Source of the DNA: Flavobacterium cupriresistens
Lineage (GTDB): Bacteria; Bacteroidota; Bacteroidia; Flavobacteriales; Flavobacteriaceae
Direction: 5' to 3'
DNA: 64,000 nt
Assembly: GCF_020911925.1 (NCBI RefSeq)
Contig: NZ_CP087134.1
Span: 2,418,001-2,482,000 of the forward strand
Of the stretch, positions 9,925-18,010 are shown piece by piece. Under the pieces are notes generated by a model. That model was not told the DNA's origin and did not search any database. It saw only the letters and a list, made by a program, of their open reading frames with translations. A program made the position numbers and the translations under genes. Each line of letters begins with the position of its first letter. The first letter of the stretch is position 1.

Positions 9925-9969
9925 ACGACTTATAAAAAATTCTTTGCTTGATACTATAACTTGTGGTAA

Positions 9970-10209
9970 CTAATACCATTTTTGAAATGTATCGAATAAA
10001 ATTTTCTTTTTTAAACGGTTATTAACAATTTGAAGTGTCATTCCGATTAATGAAATGGCTAAAAAATTCATAATCAAAATGTTTGCTTCGGTAGGGATCT
10101 TTGGCTCTAGGTTTTTTCCAAGAGTTATAATAATCATGGAGAATAGTAAATAGTGCTCAGATTTGATTCCAGTAGGAATTGTGTTTGTTAAAGTAATTGC
10201 TGTTTTCAT
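9970..10209 (-). CDS. Hypothetical small membrane protein
   Basis: A 79-codon ORF with an ATG start has two hydrophobic segments (YLLFSMIIITLG; ILIMNFLAISLIGMTLQI) and a Lys-rich C-terminus, so a small double-spanning membrane protein is possible. It lies in the ~400-bp stretch that is present only in copy 1 of the duplicated segment, and reads toward the doubtful 80-codon frame. No homologue recognised. Confidence 0.35.
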   Translation of the reverse strand: MKTAITLTNTIPTGIKSEHYLLFSMIIITLGKNLEPKIPTEANILIMNFLAISLIGMTLQIVNNRLKKKILFDTFQKWY

Positions 10210-10425
10210 TTTTCAGTGGTATTTGAATGAAACTTCATTTCTTGTTAATAAATAGTTTTAATTTTGAGTGTTTACTAAATCGAATAGATTATCTATCGAA
10301 GTTGCAATCACTGCTGACATTGTTAAATTGTTTTTGGAAATAATTATTTTATTAATTTTTATTTTGATTTTGTGTTTCTTAATTCTGATACAAATCTAAG
10401 ACGATTATAAGAATTGTTTTTGTTT

Positions 10426-10454
10426 TTTCGATGAATAGCAGTTTGCTGTCGATT
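10426..10454 (+). promoter_or_regulatory. 21-bp-phased direct repeat in duplicated segment copy 1
   Basis: Half-sites TTTCGATG (10426) and TGTCGATT (10447) are 21 bp apart start to start. The same arrangement occurs at 49774 in copy 2, and related pairs occur at 10732 and 43383. Two direct half-sites about two helical turns apart is the layout used by LytTR-domain regulators such as ComE and AgrA. Here the gene once driven by it is gone. Confidence 0.4.
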
Positions 10455-10731
10455 ATTAATCAATCTTTGTGCTTGACTTGCAGTTGATTATGAATTTTGT
10501 GTCGATAAATGAATATTAAAAATGGAAATCGTCCTTTTTTTTTGTTTTTTTTAATATTCAGTTTACTTATTATATAGGTACAGACGTTCTACTTATCTAT
10601 AAGAAATTTTAAAAATCAGATGCAATGGCTATTCTATAAAAAATAGATTGAAGTATTAGGATCCCTTTTTAGATTTCGTTTTAATGGCTTCAGGATATTT
10701 TTTATGAATGAATTACATATAAAATACCATT

Positions 10732-10760
10732 CGTCGACACTTTTTTTGCAGTTGTCTACA
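10732..10760 (+). promoter_or_regulatory. 21-bp-phased direct repeat upstream of the receiver gene
   Basis: CGTCGACA (10732) and TGTCTACA (10753) are exactly 21 bp apart and sit about 30 bp upstream of a -33-like element. Read on the other strand they are TGTAGACA and TGTCGACG, fitting the half-site TGTMGAYR seen at 10426 and 49774. Likely an operator for a LytTR-type activator (inference). Confidence 0.45.
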
Positions 10761-10789
10761 CTTTTATTATGAATTAACTAAAAATGACT

Positions 10790-10818
10790 CTTGCTTTAAA
10801 AGGAATAAAATACCTTTG
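10790..10818 (+). promoter_or_regulatory. Bacteroidetes-type promoter of the receiver gene
   Basis: A CTTG box (10790-10793), 17 nt and a perfect TACCTTTG -7 box (10811-10818) match the TTTG/TAnnTTTG promoter type. The predicted transcript would start near 10824. This rules out the TTG at 10816 as a start codon because it lies inside the -7 box. Confidence 0.6.
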
Positions 10819-10857
10819 AAGTTGAATAAGTATGCATCAAAGTTTAAAATTAATAAA

Positions 10858-11271
10858 ATGGCAAAATCGTTGAATATACTATTAATAGAAGATGATGCAA
10901 TTGAAGTAATGAAATTCAATAGAGTACTAAAAAGTTTAGAACTCAATCATCGCATCATCGAAGCAAATAATGGTGAAGAGGCAGTTGATATATTAAAAAG
11001 CAAAGAAATAATACCAGATATTATTGTTTTAGACCTCAATATGCCTAAACTAAACGGTATCGAGTTTTTGTCTATCTTGAAAGCAGATGATGTATTAAAA
11101 TACATACCAGCAATTATCTTAACTACTTCTAACAATCATAGAGACGTTATGGAGTGTTATAAAATAGGTATTGCGGGCTACATTTTAAAGCCCTTGAAAT
11201 ATGAGGATTATGTAGATAGGATAAAAAAAATACTAGATTATTGGAGCACGAATGAATTAATTTCTCAGTAA
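10858..11271 (+). CDS. Single-domain response regulator (Rcp1-like receiver)
   Basis: From the ATG at 10858 this is a 137-residue receiver domain and nothing else: acidic pair EDD (11-13), phospho-acceptor Asp59 in VLDLNMPKLNG, the conserved Thr in LTTSNN, and the Lys-Pro motif in LKPL. It most resembles the stand-alone receivers that accept phosphate from bacteriophytochrome-type and GAF/PAS kinases. I choose ATG 10858 over an in-frame TTG at 10816 because the TTG overlaps the promoter -7 box and the extra 14 residues are not part of the fold. It lies between the GAF kinase and the HNOBA kinase operon, so it may carry phosphate for either, and could pass it to the HPt protein at 16681. Confidence 0.88.
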   Translation: MAKSLNILLIEDDAIEVMKFNRVLKSLELNHRIIEANNGEEAVDILKSKEIIPDIIVLDLNMPKLNGIEFLSILKADDVLKYIPAIILTTSNNHRDVMECYKIGIAGYILKPLKYEDYVDRIKKILDYWSTNELISQ

Positions 11272-11566
11272 AAATAAGTAGTGTTATTTTTTGAGTCTAG
11301 TACTAGAGATAAGAATTAAAGCTTTTAAATATTTTTTTTGTTTTTTATGTCATAAACAAATTGAAAACCACTTAAGATTTAAAACATTTGTAGAGTAAGA
11401 AAAAAAGTAGTACTTTACCTTACAATTCTAAAAGAGTTGAATAGCTGGAATTTGAGTTGGGTTTAGCAGTAGTCTTAGCTACTTTTCGTAGTCAAAAACA
11501 TTCTAAATAATAGAATGTATTCAGATGTCGTGTTCATGAAATTTTTAAAACTAAGGAGGTAACAGC
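11272..11566. other. Intergenic leader of the HNOBA kinase operon
   Basis: No gene is seen. A GTAGTC motif occurs twice 19 bp apart (about 11471 and 11490), which is close to but not the 21-bp phase found elsewhere. The segment ends with the strong ribosome-binding site at 11553. Confidence 0.35.
11553..11560 (+). promoter_or_regulatory. Perfect Shine-Dalgarno sequence (unusual for this phylum)
   Basis: AAGGAGGT lies 6 nt before the ATG of the HNOBA kinase. Most genes in this window, as in Bacteroidetes generally, start after A-rich leaders without such a motif. It fixes the start codon of the downstream gene. Confidence 0.7.
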
Positions 11567-14515
11567 ATGGGAAATTCTCAATTTCATTTTGATAGTGAAA
11601 CATTCAATAGGATTTTCCCTTTTTATGTTTTGCTAGACCACAACTTACTTATTCAAGACCGAGGTAAAGGTTTAATCAAAGTGCTTCCGGACTTAAAATG
11701 CGGAGGATATTTCCTGAGCTCATTTACAATTACCAATCCATTTATCGAAGAGCTAAATGTTGACAATTTTTATAAATTCACCAATCAATTAGTAATAATA
11801 GAATCTGTTAAAGATAAAATTTCGCTTCGAGGACAATTTGAAAACTATGAAAATGGCTATTTATTTATAGGTAGCCTATCACATACTTCTGTGAATTATT
11901 TTGAAGAAAAAAAAATCTCTCTGTATGATTTCGCTCACTATGATGCAGCATTACAAAATTCTTTGAATACAATATATCAACAAGAAAATCAATTAAAAGA
12001 AGCCAATAAGAAAATTGTTGATATTACTCTTTTTACTACTCAAAGTCCAGATCCATTAATTCGCATTGATTTTGAGGGTCATATATTAAAAATGAATCCA
12101 GCAGCCGAACATTTAAAAAATCTTATATTTCAAGGAATTGATTGTGAAATTGAGGATTTTTTAAAATTTATCATTCATCAAATTGATAAGACAAAAGAAA
12201 GATGGATGTTTGAGGCGGAGAATAATGGTAAGTGCTATTCTTTTGTTTGTAAAAGTCTGCAACGAGAGGGCTGCGTAAATATCTATGGACGTGATATTAC
12301 AGAACAAAAAAGAGATCAAGAAGAGCTAAATAAGTTGTCCTTGGTGGCAAAAACGAATAAAAACGGCATTGTATTTACTTATCCGGATGGAAAGATATTT
12401 TGGTGTAATGATGCATATCTTAAATTGACAGGATATGAGAACGATGAAATTATCGGGAAAACACCTGTTGAAATAGGTTCAAATCCTTTATCGAATAAAG
12501 AGGAAATTCGTAGAATGATCAATGCTTTTTACGAAGGAAATACTTTTGAAGTAGAAATTTTGCATGCTAAAAAAAACGGTGGTACTTTTTGGTCTAAAAC
12601 AGTGGGACAGTCCATTCTGGATTCCTCCAAAAAAGTGATTCAGTATTTTGCAATGATAGAGGACATTTCTGAAGACAAACAAAAAGAAGAACAACTTTTA
12701 TTACTTTCCTCGATAGCTGATAAGAATATTAGTGCTGTCATTATTTGTGACAAAGAAGGGAAAATTGAGTGGGCCAATAGTAGTTTTACCACAATGACTG
12801 GTTACTCCAACGAAGAATTGATTGGTAAGAGTCCTGGTCGTTTATTACAAGGTGAAGCAACCAATTCAGAAACAATTGCTTATTTAAAGAATCAAATAAG
12901 ACAGGGGCTGCCTTTTACTTGTGAGATCTTAAATTATACAAAATTTAAAAAAAAATACTGGGTTAAGGTCCAAGGACAGGCGCTGCATAACAAACAAGGA
13001 GAAGTGATTAAGTATTTTGCTATTGAAGAAAATATTAGTCAAGAAAAAGAATTCAATCAACAGCTTATAGATTCTGAGAATCGTTTGACTTCGTTAATAA
13101 CCAATCTTCAATCAGGTATTTTACTAGAAGATGAGGATAGAAAGGTTCTAATTGCCAATAAAAGGTTTTGTAATTTATTCGATTTTAAAGGAGAACCAGA
13201 AGAAATGATAGGTTTTGATTCTAAAATGGCTACTGAAGAAAATAAACACTTTTTTAAAAGACCAGATGAATTTATTGAAAGGGTAGAAGAAATTTTGAGA
13301 GACAAAAAAAACGTCTTTTCTGAAGAAATTGAATTGGCGGATGGACGGGTCTATGAGAGGAGCTTTATTCCGATAGCCAAAGGTAACAAAAGTGACGGTC
13401 ATTTGTGGAGTTTTGAAGATATTACCATCAAGAAGAAGTACAAAGAAAGTTTAGAAGCAGAAAAAGAAAAATATAGAAATATTATTGCCAATATGAATAT
13501 GGGATTATTGGAAGTAGATAAAAACGATATAATACAATTGGCTAATCAGTCCTTTTGCGATATGAGTGGCTTTTCTTTGATTGATTTGTTAGGCAATAAA
13601 TCCTCTGAAATTTTACTGCATCCTGAAGATAAAAAATTAGTTACTTTTAAAAATAACGAACGGGTTAAGGGTAAGTCAGATTCGTATGAAGTAACTTCGA
13701 TTAATAAAAAAGGAGAAACGAGGTATTGGTTAATTAGCGGTGCTCCCAATTATAATGTCAATGGTGAAGTAATTGGTTCAATAGGAATACATTTAGACAT
13801 AACTCAGCAAAAGAGCCTGGAATTGCAAAAAGAGGAATTGCTTAAAAAATTAGAAAAACAGAACGAGCAACTCAATGATTATGCTCAAATTGTGTCGCAT
13901 GATTTAAAATCACCGTTACAAAGCATACATTCTCTAGTAACATGGATCAAAGAGGACAATGATAAAGAGTTTAATGCGCAAACGGTTCAATATCTTGATA
14001 TGATAGAAGACAAAGTAGAGAAAATGGATCATTTGATTGAAGGAATTCTAACCTATTCTAAAGTAGATGATATCGAGATGATTACTGAAAATATTAATTT
14101 GAATGATGAAATCAACAAAATAATTAATATTATTCACATTCCAAAGCATATTGAAATTGTAGTAAAAAATGAACTGCCAACAATTAAAGCAGAACGATTT
14201 AGAATGCAACAGTTGTTTTTAAATATCATCAGTAATGCTGTAAATTATATTGATAAGCCTCTCGGAGTTATTGAAATAAGTTTTGAAGAGGAAAAAAAGC
14301 ATTATATTTTTGCTGTTAAAGATAATGGACCAGGAATTGCTGAAGAGAATCAGGAAAAAATATTTAAAATATTTCAATCTTTTACTTCAGATAAAAGATC
14401 AACAGGTATTGGGTTGTCTATAGTAAAAAAAATAGTCGATAATTATAACGGAAAAATATGGATAGAAAGTGAGTTTACAAAAGGCACTACTTTCTTTATT
14501 AAAGTACCAAAATAA
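11567..14515 (+). CDS. HNOBA / multi-PAS sensor histidine kinase
   Basis: The 982-residue soluble kinase begins with an HNOBA domain (about residues 5-130: FNRIFPFYVLLDHNLLI, KFTNQLVIIES, LRGQFEN, LYDFAHYDA), the module named for its association with heme-NO-binding H-NOX proteins. A coiled coil and five PAS domains follow (about 150-250, 255-375, 380-500, 505-625, 635-755; GYENDEIIGK, GYSNEELIGK). The kinase core has the H-box IVSHDLKSPL with His778, N-box NIISNAVNY, G1 DNGPGIA and G2 GIGLSIVKKIV. There is no membrane segment or receiver. It leads an operon with a FIST protein 5 nt downstream, a second kinase and an HPt protein. No H-NOX gene is in the window, so the FIST protein may be the sensory partner (inference). 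Confidence 0.9.
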   Translation: MGNSQFHFDSETFNRIFPFYVLLDHNLLIQDRGKGLIKVLPDLKCGGYFLSSFTITNPFIEELNVDNFYKFTNQLVIIESVKDKISLRGQFENYENGYLFIGSLSHTSVNYFEEKKISLYDFAHYDAALQNSLNTIYQQENQLKEANKKIVDITLFTTQSPDPLIRIDFEGHILKMNPAAEHLKNLIFQGIDCEIEDFLKFIIHQIDKTKERWMFEAENNGKCYSFVCKSLQREGCVNIYGRDITEQKRDQEELNKLSLVAKTNKNGIVFTYPDGKIFWCNDAYLKLTGYENDEIIGKTPVEIGSNPLSNKEEIRRMINAFYEGNTFEVEILHAKKNGGTFWSKTVGQSILDSSKKVIQYFAMIEDISEDKQKEEQLLLLSSIADKNISAVIICDKEGKIEWANSSFTTMTGYSNEELIGKSPGRLLQGEATNSETIAYLKNQIRQGLPFTCEILNYTKFKKKYWVKVQGQALHNKQGEVIKYFAIEENISQEKEFNQQLIDSENRLTSLITNLQSGILLEDEDRKVLIANKRFCNLFDFKGEPEEMIGFDSKMATEENKHFFKRPDEFIERVEEILRDKKNVFSEEIELADGRVYERSFIPIAKGNKSDGHLWSFEDITIKKKYKESLEAEKEKYRNIIANMNMGLLEVDKNDIIQLANQSFCDMSGFSLIDLLGNKSSEILLHPEDKKLVTFKNNERVKGKSDSYEVTSINKKGETRYWLISGAPNYNVNGEVIGSIGIHLDITQQKSLELQKEELLKKLEKQNEQLNDYAQIVSHDLKSPLQSIHSLVTWIKEDNDKEFNAQTVQYLDMIEDKVEKMDHLIEGILTYSKVDDIEMITENINLNDEINKIINIIHIPKHIEIVVKNELPTIKAERFRMQQLFLNIISNAVNYIDKPLGVIEISFEEEKKHYIFAVKDNGPGIAEENQEKIFKIFQSFTSDKRSTGIGLSIVKKIVDNYNGKIWIESEFTKGTTFFIKVPK

Positions 14516-14520
14516 AAAAT

Positions 14521-15654
14521 ATGAAAATAATTCAAGCTTATAAAAAAAAGAATGAAAATTGGGAGTACCTAACAAAAGTAGAGCAATTAAAAAATCCGCT
14601 GGTACTTGTTTTTGGAAACAGAATGCAGTTACAGCGTCTGGAAGTTATTGATGCTATCCGAAAGGAATTTCCTTATGAACATCTGGTATTTGGTTCTACA
14701 GCGGGCGAGATCATCGATGCAAATGTATTTGATGATTCGATTGTAGTTACTGCAATAGAATTTGAAAAAAGTACGTTTGAAATTAGGACCGATAATATTT
14801 TTAACCATAATAAAGATGCGAATGCTTTGGGGCAATCTCTTTACCAACAAATGCCTAAAGAAAGTTTGAAGCATTTATTTGTACTCTCTGAAGGAAGTTT
14901 CGTAAACGGAAGCTCCCTTATTGACGGTCTTGAAAATGGCATTCAAAATAAAGTACCAATTTCAGGAGGTATGTGTGGAGACGATGCAAAATTTGAGAAA
15001 ACACTAGCCTCTTACAAAGAAAATCCAAAAGAAGGAGAAGTCGTTTTAATTGGATTTTATGGCGAGACTTTAGAAATTTCGTTTTCCAGTTTTGGCGGAT
15101 GGAGTTCTTTTGGTCCAGAAAGAATTATTACCCGGTCAGAGGCCAATGTATTATATGAAATCGATGGCCAGCCTGCATTAGATTTGTATAAAAAATATTT
15201 AGGAGACAAAGCGAATCAATTGCCTCAGGCTTCTCTGTTGTATCCTTTGAATGTTATGCCTGAAGGGAAAACGGAAGCTGTAGTTCGTACTATTTTAAAT
15301 ATTAATACCGAAAATCAGTCGATGATTTTAGCTGGAGATGTGCCAGAAAACTCCAAAGTGCAGTTGATGATGGCCTCTGTAGATGCTATCGCAGAAGGAG
15401 CTTTACAAGCGGCCATGTTAGCTATGAAAAATAGAAAAAATCACCCACAGCTTGCTTTATTAGTGAGCTGTGTAGGAAGAAAATTAGTTATGAATCAGCG
15501 GGTTGAGGAAGAAATTGAGCACGTTCAGGAAATAATTGGAAATGAAGTAGCAATTACTGGATTTTACTCTTATGGTGAAATGGCTCCATTTAGCGGGAAT
15601 ACGTTTTGTGAACTACATAACCAAACCATGACTTTAACCCTAATCAGCGAATAA
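14521..15654 (+). CDS. FIST-domain sensor protein (NosP-like)
   Basis: This 377-residue soluble protein has the FIST N-terminal domain (VLVFGNRMQL, HLVFGSTAGEI, LSEGSFVNGSSLIDGL, ISGGMCGDDAKF) followed by the FIST_C domain (about residues 220-377; MPEGKTEAVVRTI, ALLVSCVGRKLVM, GFYSYGEMAPF). FIST proteins are sensors encoded beside histidine kinases; the NosP branch binds heme and nitric oxide and controls a partner kinase. It is translationally coupled to its neighbours: 5 nt after the HNOBA kinase and sharing the A of its TAA stop with the ATG of the next kinase. Whether this member binds heme cannot be told from sequence inspection alone. Confidence 0.88.
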   Translation: MKIIQAYKKKNENWEYLTKVEQLKNPLVLVFGNRMQLQRLEVIDAIRKEFPYEHLVFGSTAGEIIDANVFDDSIVVTAIEFEKSTFEIRTDNIFNHNKDANALGQSLYQQMPKESLKHLFVLSEGSFVNGSSLIDGLENGIQNKVPISGGMCGDDAKFEKTLASYKENPKEGEVVLIGFYGETLEISFSSFGGWSSFGPERIITRSEANVLYEIDGQPALDLYKKYLGDKANQLPQASLLYPLNVMPEGKTEAVVRTILNINTENQSMILAGDVPENSKVQLMMASVDAIAEGALQAAMLAMKNRKNHPQLALLVSCVGRKLVMNQRVEEEIEHVQEIIGNEVAITGFYSYGEMAPFSGNTFCELHNQTMTLTLISE

Positions 15655-16694
15655 TGAATACCCTATTAAAAAGGCAAATTGCAAAATTTATAAATCCTGA
15701 GCATTTAAAACATTTAAAATATTTTTTGCATGCAGTCAATGAATCTTATATTAATAACGAGGACCAGATGAGCATGCTGCAGCGCGCTATGAAAATTAGT
15801 TCTAATGAACTTTTCCAAGCCAATAAAAAACTGCGTGAGGAAGCTAATAGTTTAAAAGAAATAAATTCAAATTTGACTGAAATATTGAATTCTATGAATT
15901 TGGATGCTGAAAAATTGGGCAATGAAAAAGATTTTAATCAGTCCGATTTCTTAAAAAAGCAATCTATAGAAATTGTGGCCATGAATAAACAAAGAGAAGA
16001 ATTGCTAAAAAGTTTAGAAAATCAGAACAAAGAACTTAACGAATATGCTCATGCTGTTTCTCATGATCTAAAAGCACCACTCAGAAATATCGATACATTG
16101 ATTAATTGGGTTCTTGAGGACAATAAAGATGCAATGGGCGAAAGCTGTTTAAACTCGTTTAATCAGGTACTGTTAAATGTCGAAAAAATGGATTTGCTAA
16201 TCAAAGGGATTTTGGATTATTCTACTGTAGACAAATTAGAATCTGAAGAAAGGTTAATTGACTTTAATCTGGTTATTGAAGAAATAAAGAGAGAGCTTCA
16301 TATTCCGAAAAATATTAAAATTTCGATAAGTAATGATTTACCAAAAATAAAAGGAAATACTTGGCGATTCAAGCAGTTAATGCAAAATTTAATTGAAAAT
16401 AGCATTCATTATAACGATAAAGCTCAAGGTCAAATTGAAATTGGCTGTACAGAAAAAGAGCAAGATTTTGAATTGTATATCAAAGATAATGGTATTGGAA
16501 TCGCTGAAAAATACCACGATAAAATTTTTAAAATATTCACAAAATTAGAAAGCAACAATCAAAATTCAGGAGTAGGGCTTTCTATAGTTAACAAAATTAT
16601 TGAGTATTATAAAGGTTCTATCTGGCTTGAAAGTAGCGAAAGTATTGGAACAACATTTTATTTCACATTACCTAAAAACGATGGAAAAGCCTAA
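15654..16694 (+). CDS. Soluble sensor histidine kinase with N-terminal coiled coil, FIST partner
   Basis: A 346-residue kinase without membrane segments. The first ~130 residues are helical, with the SSNELFQANKKLREEANSLK pattern found in kinases encoded directly after FIST proteins, and lack an obvious sensor fold, so input probably comes from the FIST protein. The H-box is AVSHDLKAPLR with His137. The N-box is NLIENSIHYND, G1 is DNGIGIA and G2 is GVGLSIVNKII. It overlaps the FIST stop by one base (TAATG) and overlaps the HPt gene by 14 nt, showing tight translational coupling. It could phosphorylate the HPt protein via a receiver, or the LytTR regulator; the wiring is inferred. Confidence 0.88.
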   Translation: MNTLLKRQIAKFINPEHLKHLKYFLHAVNESYINNEDQMSMLQRAMKISSNELFQANKKLREEANSLKEINSNLTEILNSMNLDAEKLGNEKDFNQSDFLKKQSIEIVAMNKQREELLKSLENQNKELNEYAHAVSHDLKAPLRNIDTLINWVLEDNKDAMGESCLNSFNQVLLNVEKMDLLIKGILDYSTVDKLESEERLIDFNLVIEEIKRELHIPKNIKISISNDLPKIKGNTWRFKQLMQNLIENSIHYNDKAQGQIEIGCTEKEQDFELYIKDNGIGIAEKYHDKIFKIFTKLESNNQNSGVGLSIVNKIIEYYKGSIWLESSESIGTTFYFTLPKNDGKA

Positions 16695-16998
16695 TTTAAA
16701 TTATATAGACCAACTCTGCGGAGAAGACGATGCATTTAAGCGCAAAATGATTGCAATTATTAAAAAAGAACTTCCACTTGAAATAGCGTCATATCATGAA
16801 AATATGGAGGCTGAGAATTATAAACTCGCAGCAGACTGTGTTCATAAATTAAAACATAAAATATCTATTTTAAGTCTTGAAAAAAACTATGATGTTGCGC
16901 ATCAATATGAGAATAACTTATTAAATGGCACACTTCACTCCGAAGAACAATTTGAAAGTATTTTACATTTAATACAAAGTTTTGTAAATGAATTGTAA
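16681..16998 (+). CDS. HPt phosphotransfer protein
   Basis: From the ATG at 16681 this encodes 105 residues with the HPt signature CVHKLKHKISIL (usual AHxLKGxxxxxG), placing the phospho-acceptor at His55, in an otherwise all-helical small protein. I prefer this start because it couples to the kinase stop (14-nt overlap) and the upstream in-frame extension would only re-read the kinase gene. HPt domains shuttle phosphate between receivers. In an operon where neither kinase carries a receiver, it needs partners elsewhere: the orphan receiver at 10858 and the LytTR regulator at 17306 are the nearest. The glycine usual after LK is a histidine here, a mild deviation. Confidence 0.8.
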   Translation: MEKPNLNYIDQLCGEDDAFKRKMIAIIKKELPLEIASYHENMEAENYKLAADCVHKLKHKISILSLEKNYDVAHQYENNLLNGTLHSEEQFESILHLIQSFVNEL

Positions 16999-17305
16999 GA
17001 TAAAGCTTTGTTTTTTTTGATGTTTTTTTGTCTTAAATCAATTTAATATAGCTAAATTAAATTAGTGAATGAATTATAAGTATTTGAGTTTTTTACTTGG
17101 AACAATGCATTGAATTAAGGGAATCTATTTAAATAGTAAAGGATAAAAATATACAAAAGGCAATTTTTAGTTTTTTTTCTCTAGTAATCAAAAAACTAAT
17201 TAACATTGTAAAAAAATATTAGTTATTGTTTGATTATTATTCTGAGAATCCTGTCGATTAAAATAATGATAACTAATTTCAATTAGTAATTGTAGTTTAT
17301 TAAAG
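16999..17305. other. Convergent intergenic region
   Basis: Very AT-rich. A short hairpin (CTAATT / AATTAG, about 17272-17286) lies near the 3' end of the LytTR gene, but no convincing terminator with a T-tract is seen. A lone TGTCGATT at 17252 lacks a 21-bp partner. Confidence 0.35.
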
Positions 17306-18010
17306 CTAGAGTAGATTCAAGCGCTTCATTAAAACCGGTCGATTTGCGCGACTTACAGGAATTACATCCTTACCAATTAACACACTATTGTCTTCAATGT
17401 CAATAATTTTTTTTGTATTAATGATAAAGGAGCGATGCACTTTCAAAAACAAATCTTTAGGTAATTTTTCTTCAATTTTTTTAAGGGTGGAATGAACTAC
17501 ATAGTTTTTCTTTTCCGTTTTGATATGAATATAATCTCCTTTTGCTTCTACAATATTTAAAAAAGCAAATTCAATTTTGATTAGTCGGCGATCAATATTT
17601 ATATAGAATTCATTTGCATTATCCTCATTAGAACTTTTGTTTAGAATTATTTTAGATAAGTGTGTGGAATTCGCTTTTTTAATTGCTTTTTGAAAGCGAT
17701 CTTCATTAATTGGTTTTACTAAATAATCAACAATACAGTCGTATTCAAAAGCTTCGATAGCAAAATTTTTATCACCGGTTATTAGGATAACTTTCGGTGG
17801 ATTTTTAATTGTTTTAATAAAATCAAAACCTGTGAAATCAGGAATGTGTATGTCTAGAAAGATTAAATCAACCTCATTTTTATTTAAGAACTTTATGGCA
17901 TTAATAGCATTTGAGAATTCTTGTAAAAGGTTTAATTGAGAGGTATTCTCAATCATTTTTTCTATTATGGATCTTGCCATTTCTTCGTCATCAATAATAA
18001 TGCAATTCAT
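17306..18010 (-). CDS. LytTR-family response regulator
   Basis: This 234-residue protein has an N-terminal receiver (acidic residues Asp7 and Asp8, phospho-acceptor Asp53 in FLDIHIPDFTG, Lys in LVKPI) and a C-terminal LytTR DNA-binding domain (about residues 130-234; VEAKGDYIHI, LKKIEEKLP, FLKVHRSFIIN, IPVSRANRPVLMKRL). LytTR regulators bind pairs of direct half-sites about two helical turns apart. It converges on the HNOBA/FIST/kinase/HPt operon and has no cognate membrane LytS-type kinase in view. A decayed copy of its 3' half lies at 51988-52186. A weaker 21-bp-spaced pair (TACAATTC at 18026, TGTAGTTA at 18047) in its own leader hints at autoregulation (inference). Confidence 0.9.
   Translation of the reverse strand: MNCIIIDDEEMARSIIEKMIENTSQLNLLQEFSNAINAIKFLNKNEVDLIFLDIHIPDFTGFDFIKTIKNPPKVILITGDKNFAIEAFEYDCIVDYLVKPINEDRFQKAIKKANSTHLSKIILNKSSNEDNANEFYINIDRRLIKIEFAFLNIVEAKGDYIHIKTEKKNYVVHSTLKKIEEKLPKDLFLKVHRSFIINTKKIIDIEDNSVLIGKDVIPVSRANRPVLMKRLNLL

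Larger units (their letters stand above)
9645..10530 (+). repeat. Dispersed duplicated segment, copy 1 (partner at 49390-49870)
   Basis: Two blocks match the region before the TPR/barrel gene at 49857. The first runs from about 9650 to 9940 and includes about 60 identical consecutive bases around 9815-9875. The second runs from about 10345 to 10530. Between them copy 1 has about 400 bp, holding a 79-codon ORF, that copy 2 lacks. The right block ends in an ATG-AATATTAAAAA string at 10509 that matches the first codons of the TPR/barrel gene in copy 2. So copy 1 keeps the leader and degenerate start of a gene that is no longer there. Confidence 0.8.

Noticed and set aside
11460..11500. GTAGTC pair before the HNOBA operon as another 21-bp-phased site
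   Set aside because: The spacing is 19 bp and the half-sites do not fit TGTMGAYG.
17252..17259. Lone TGTCGATT as a LytTR site
   Set aside because: No partner 21 bp to either side and it lies between convergent gene ends.
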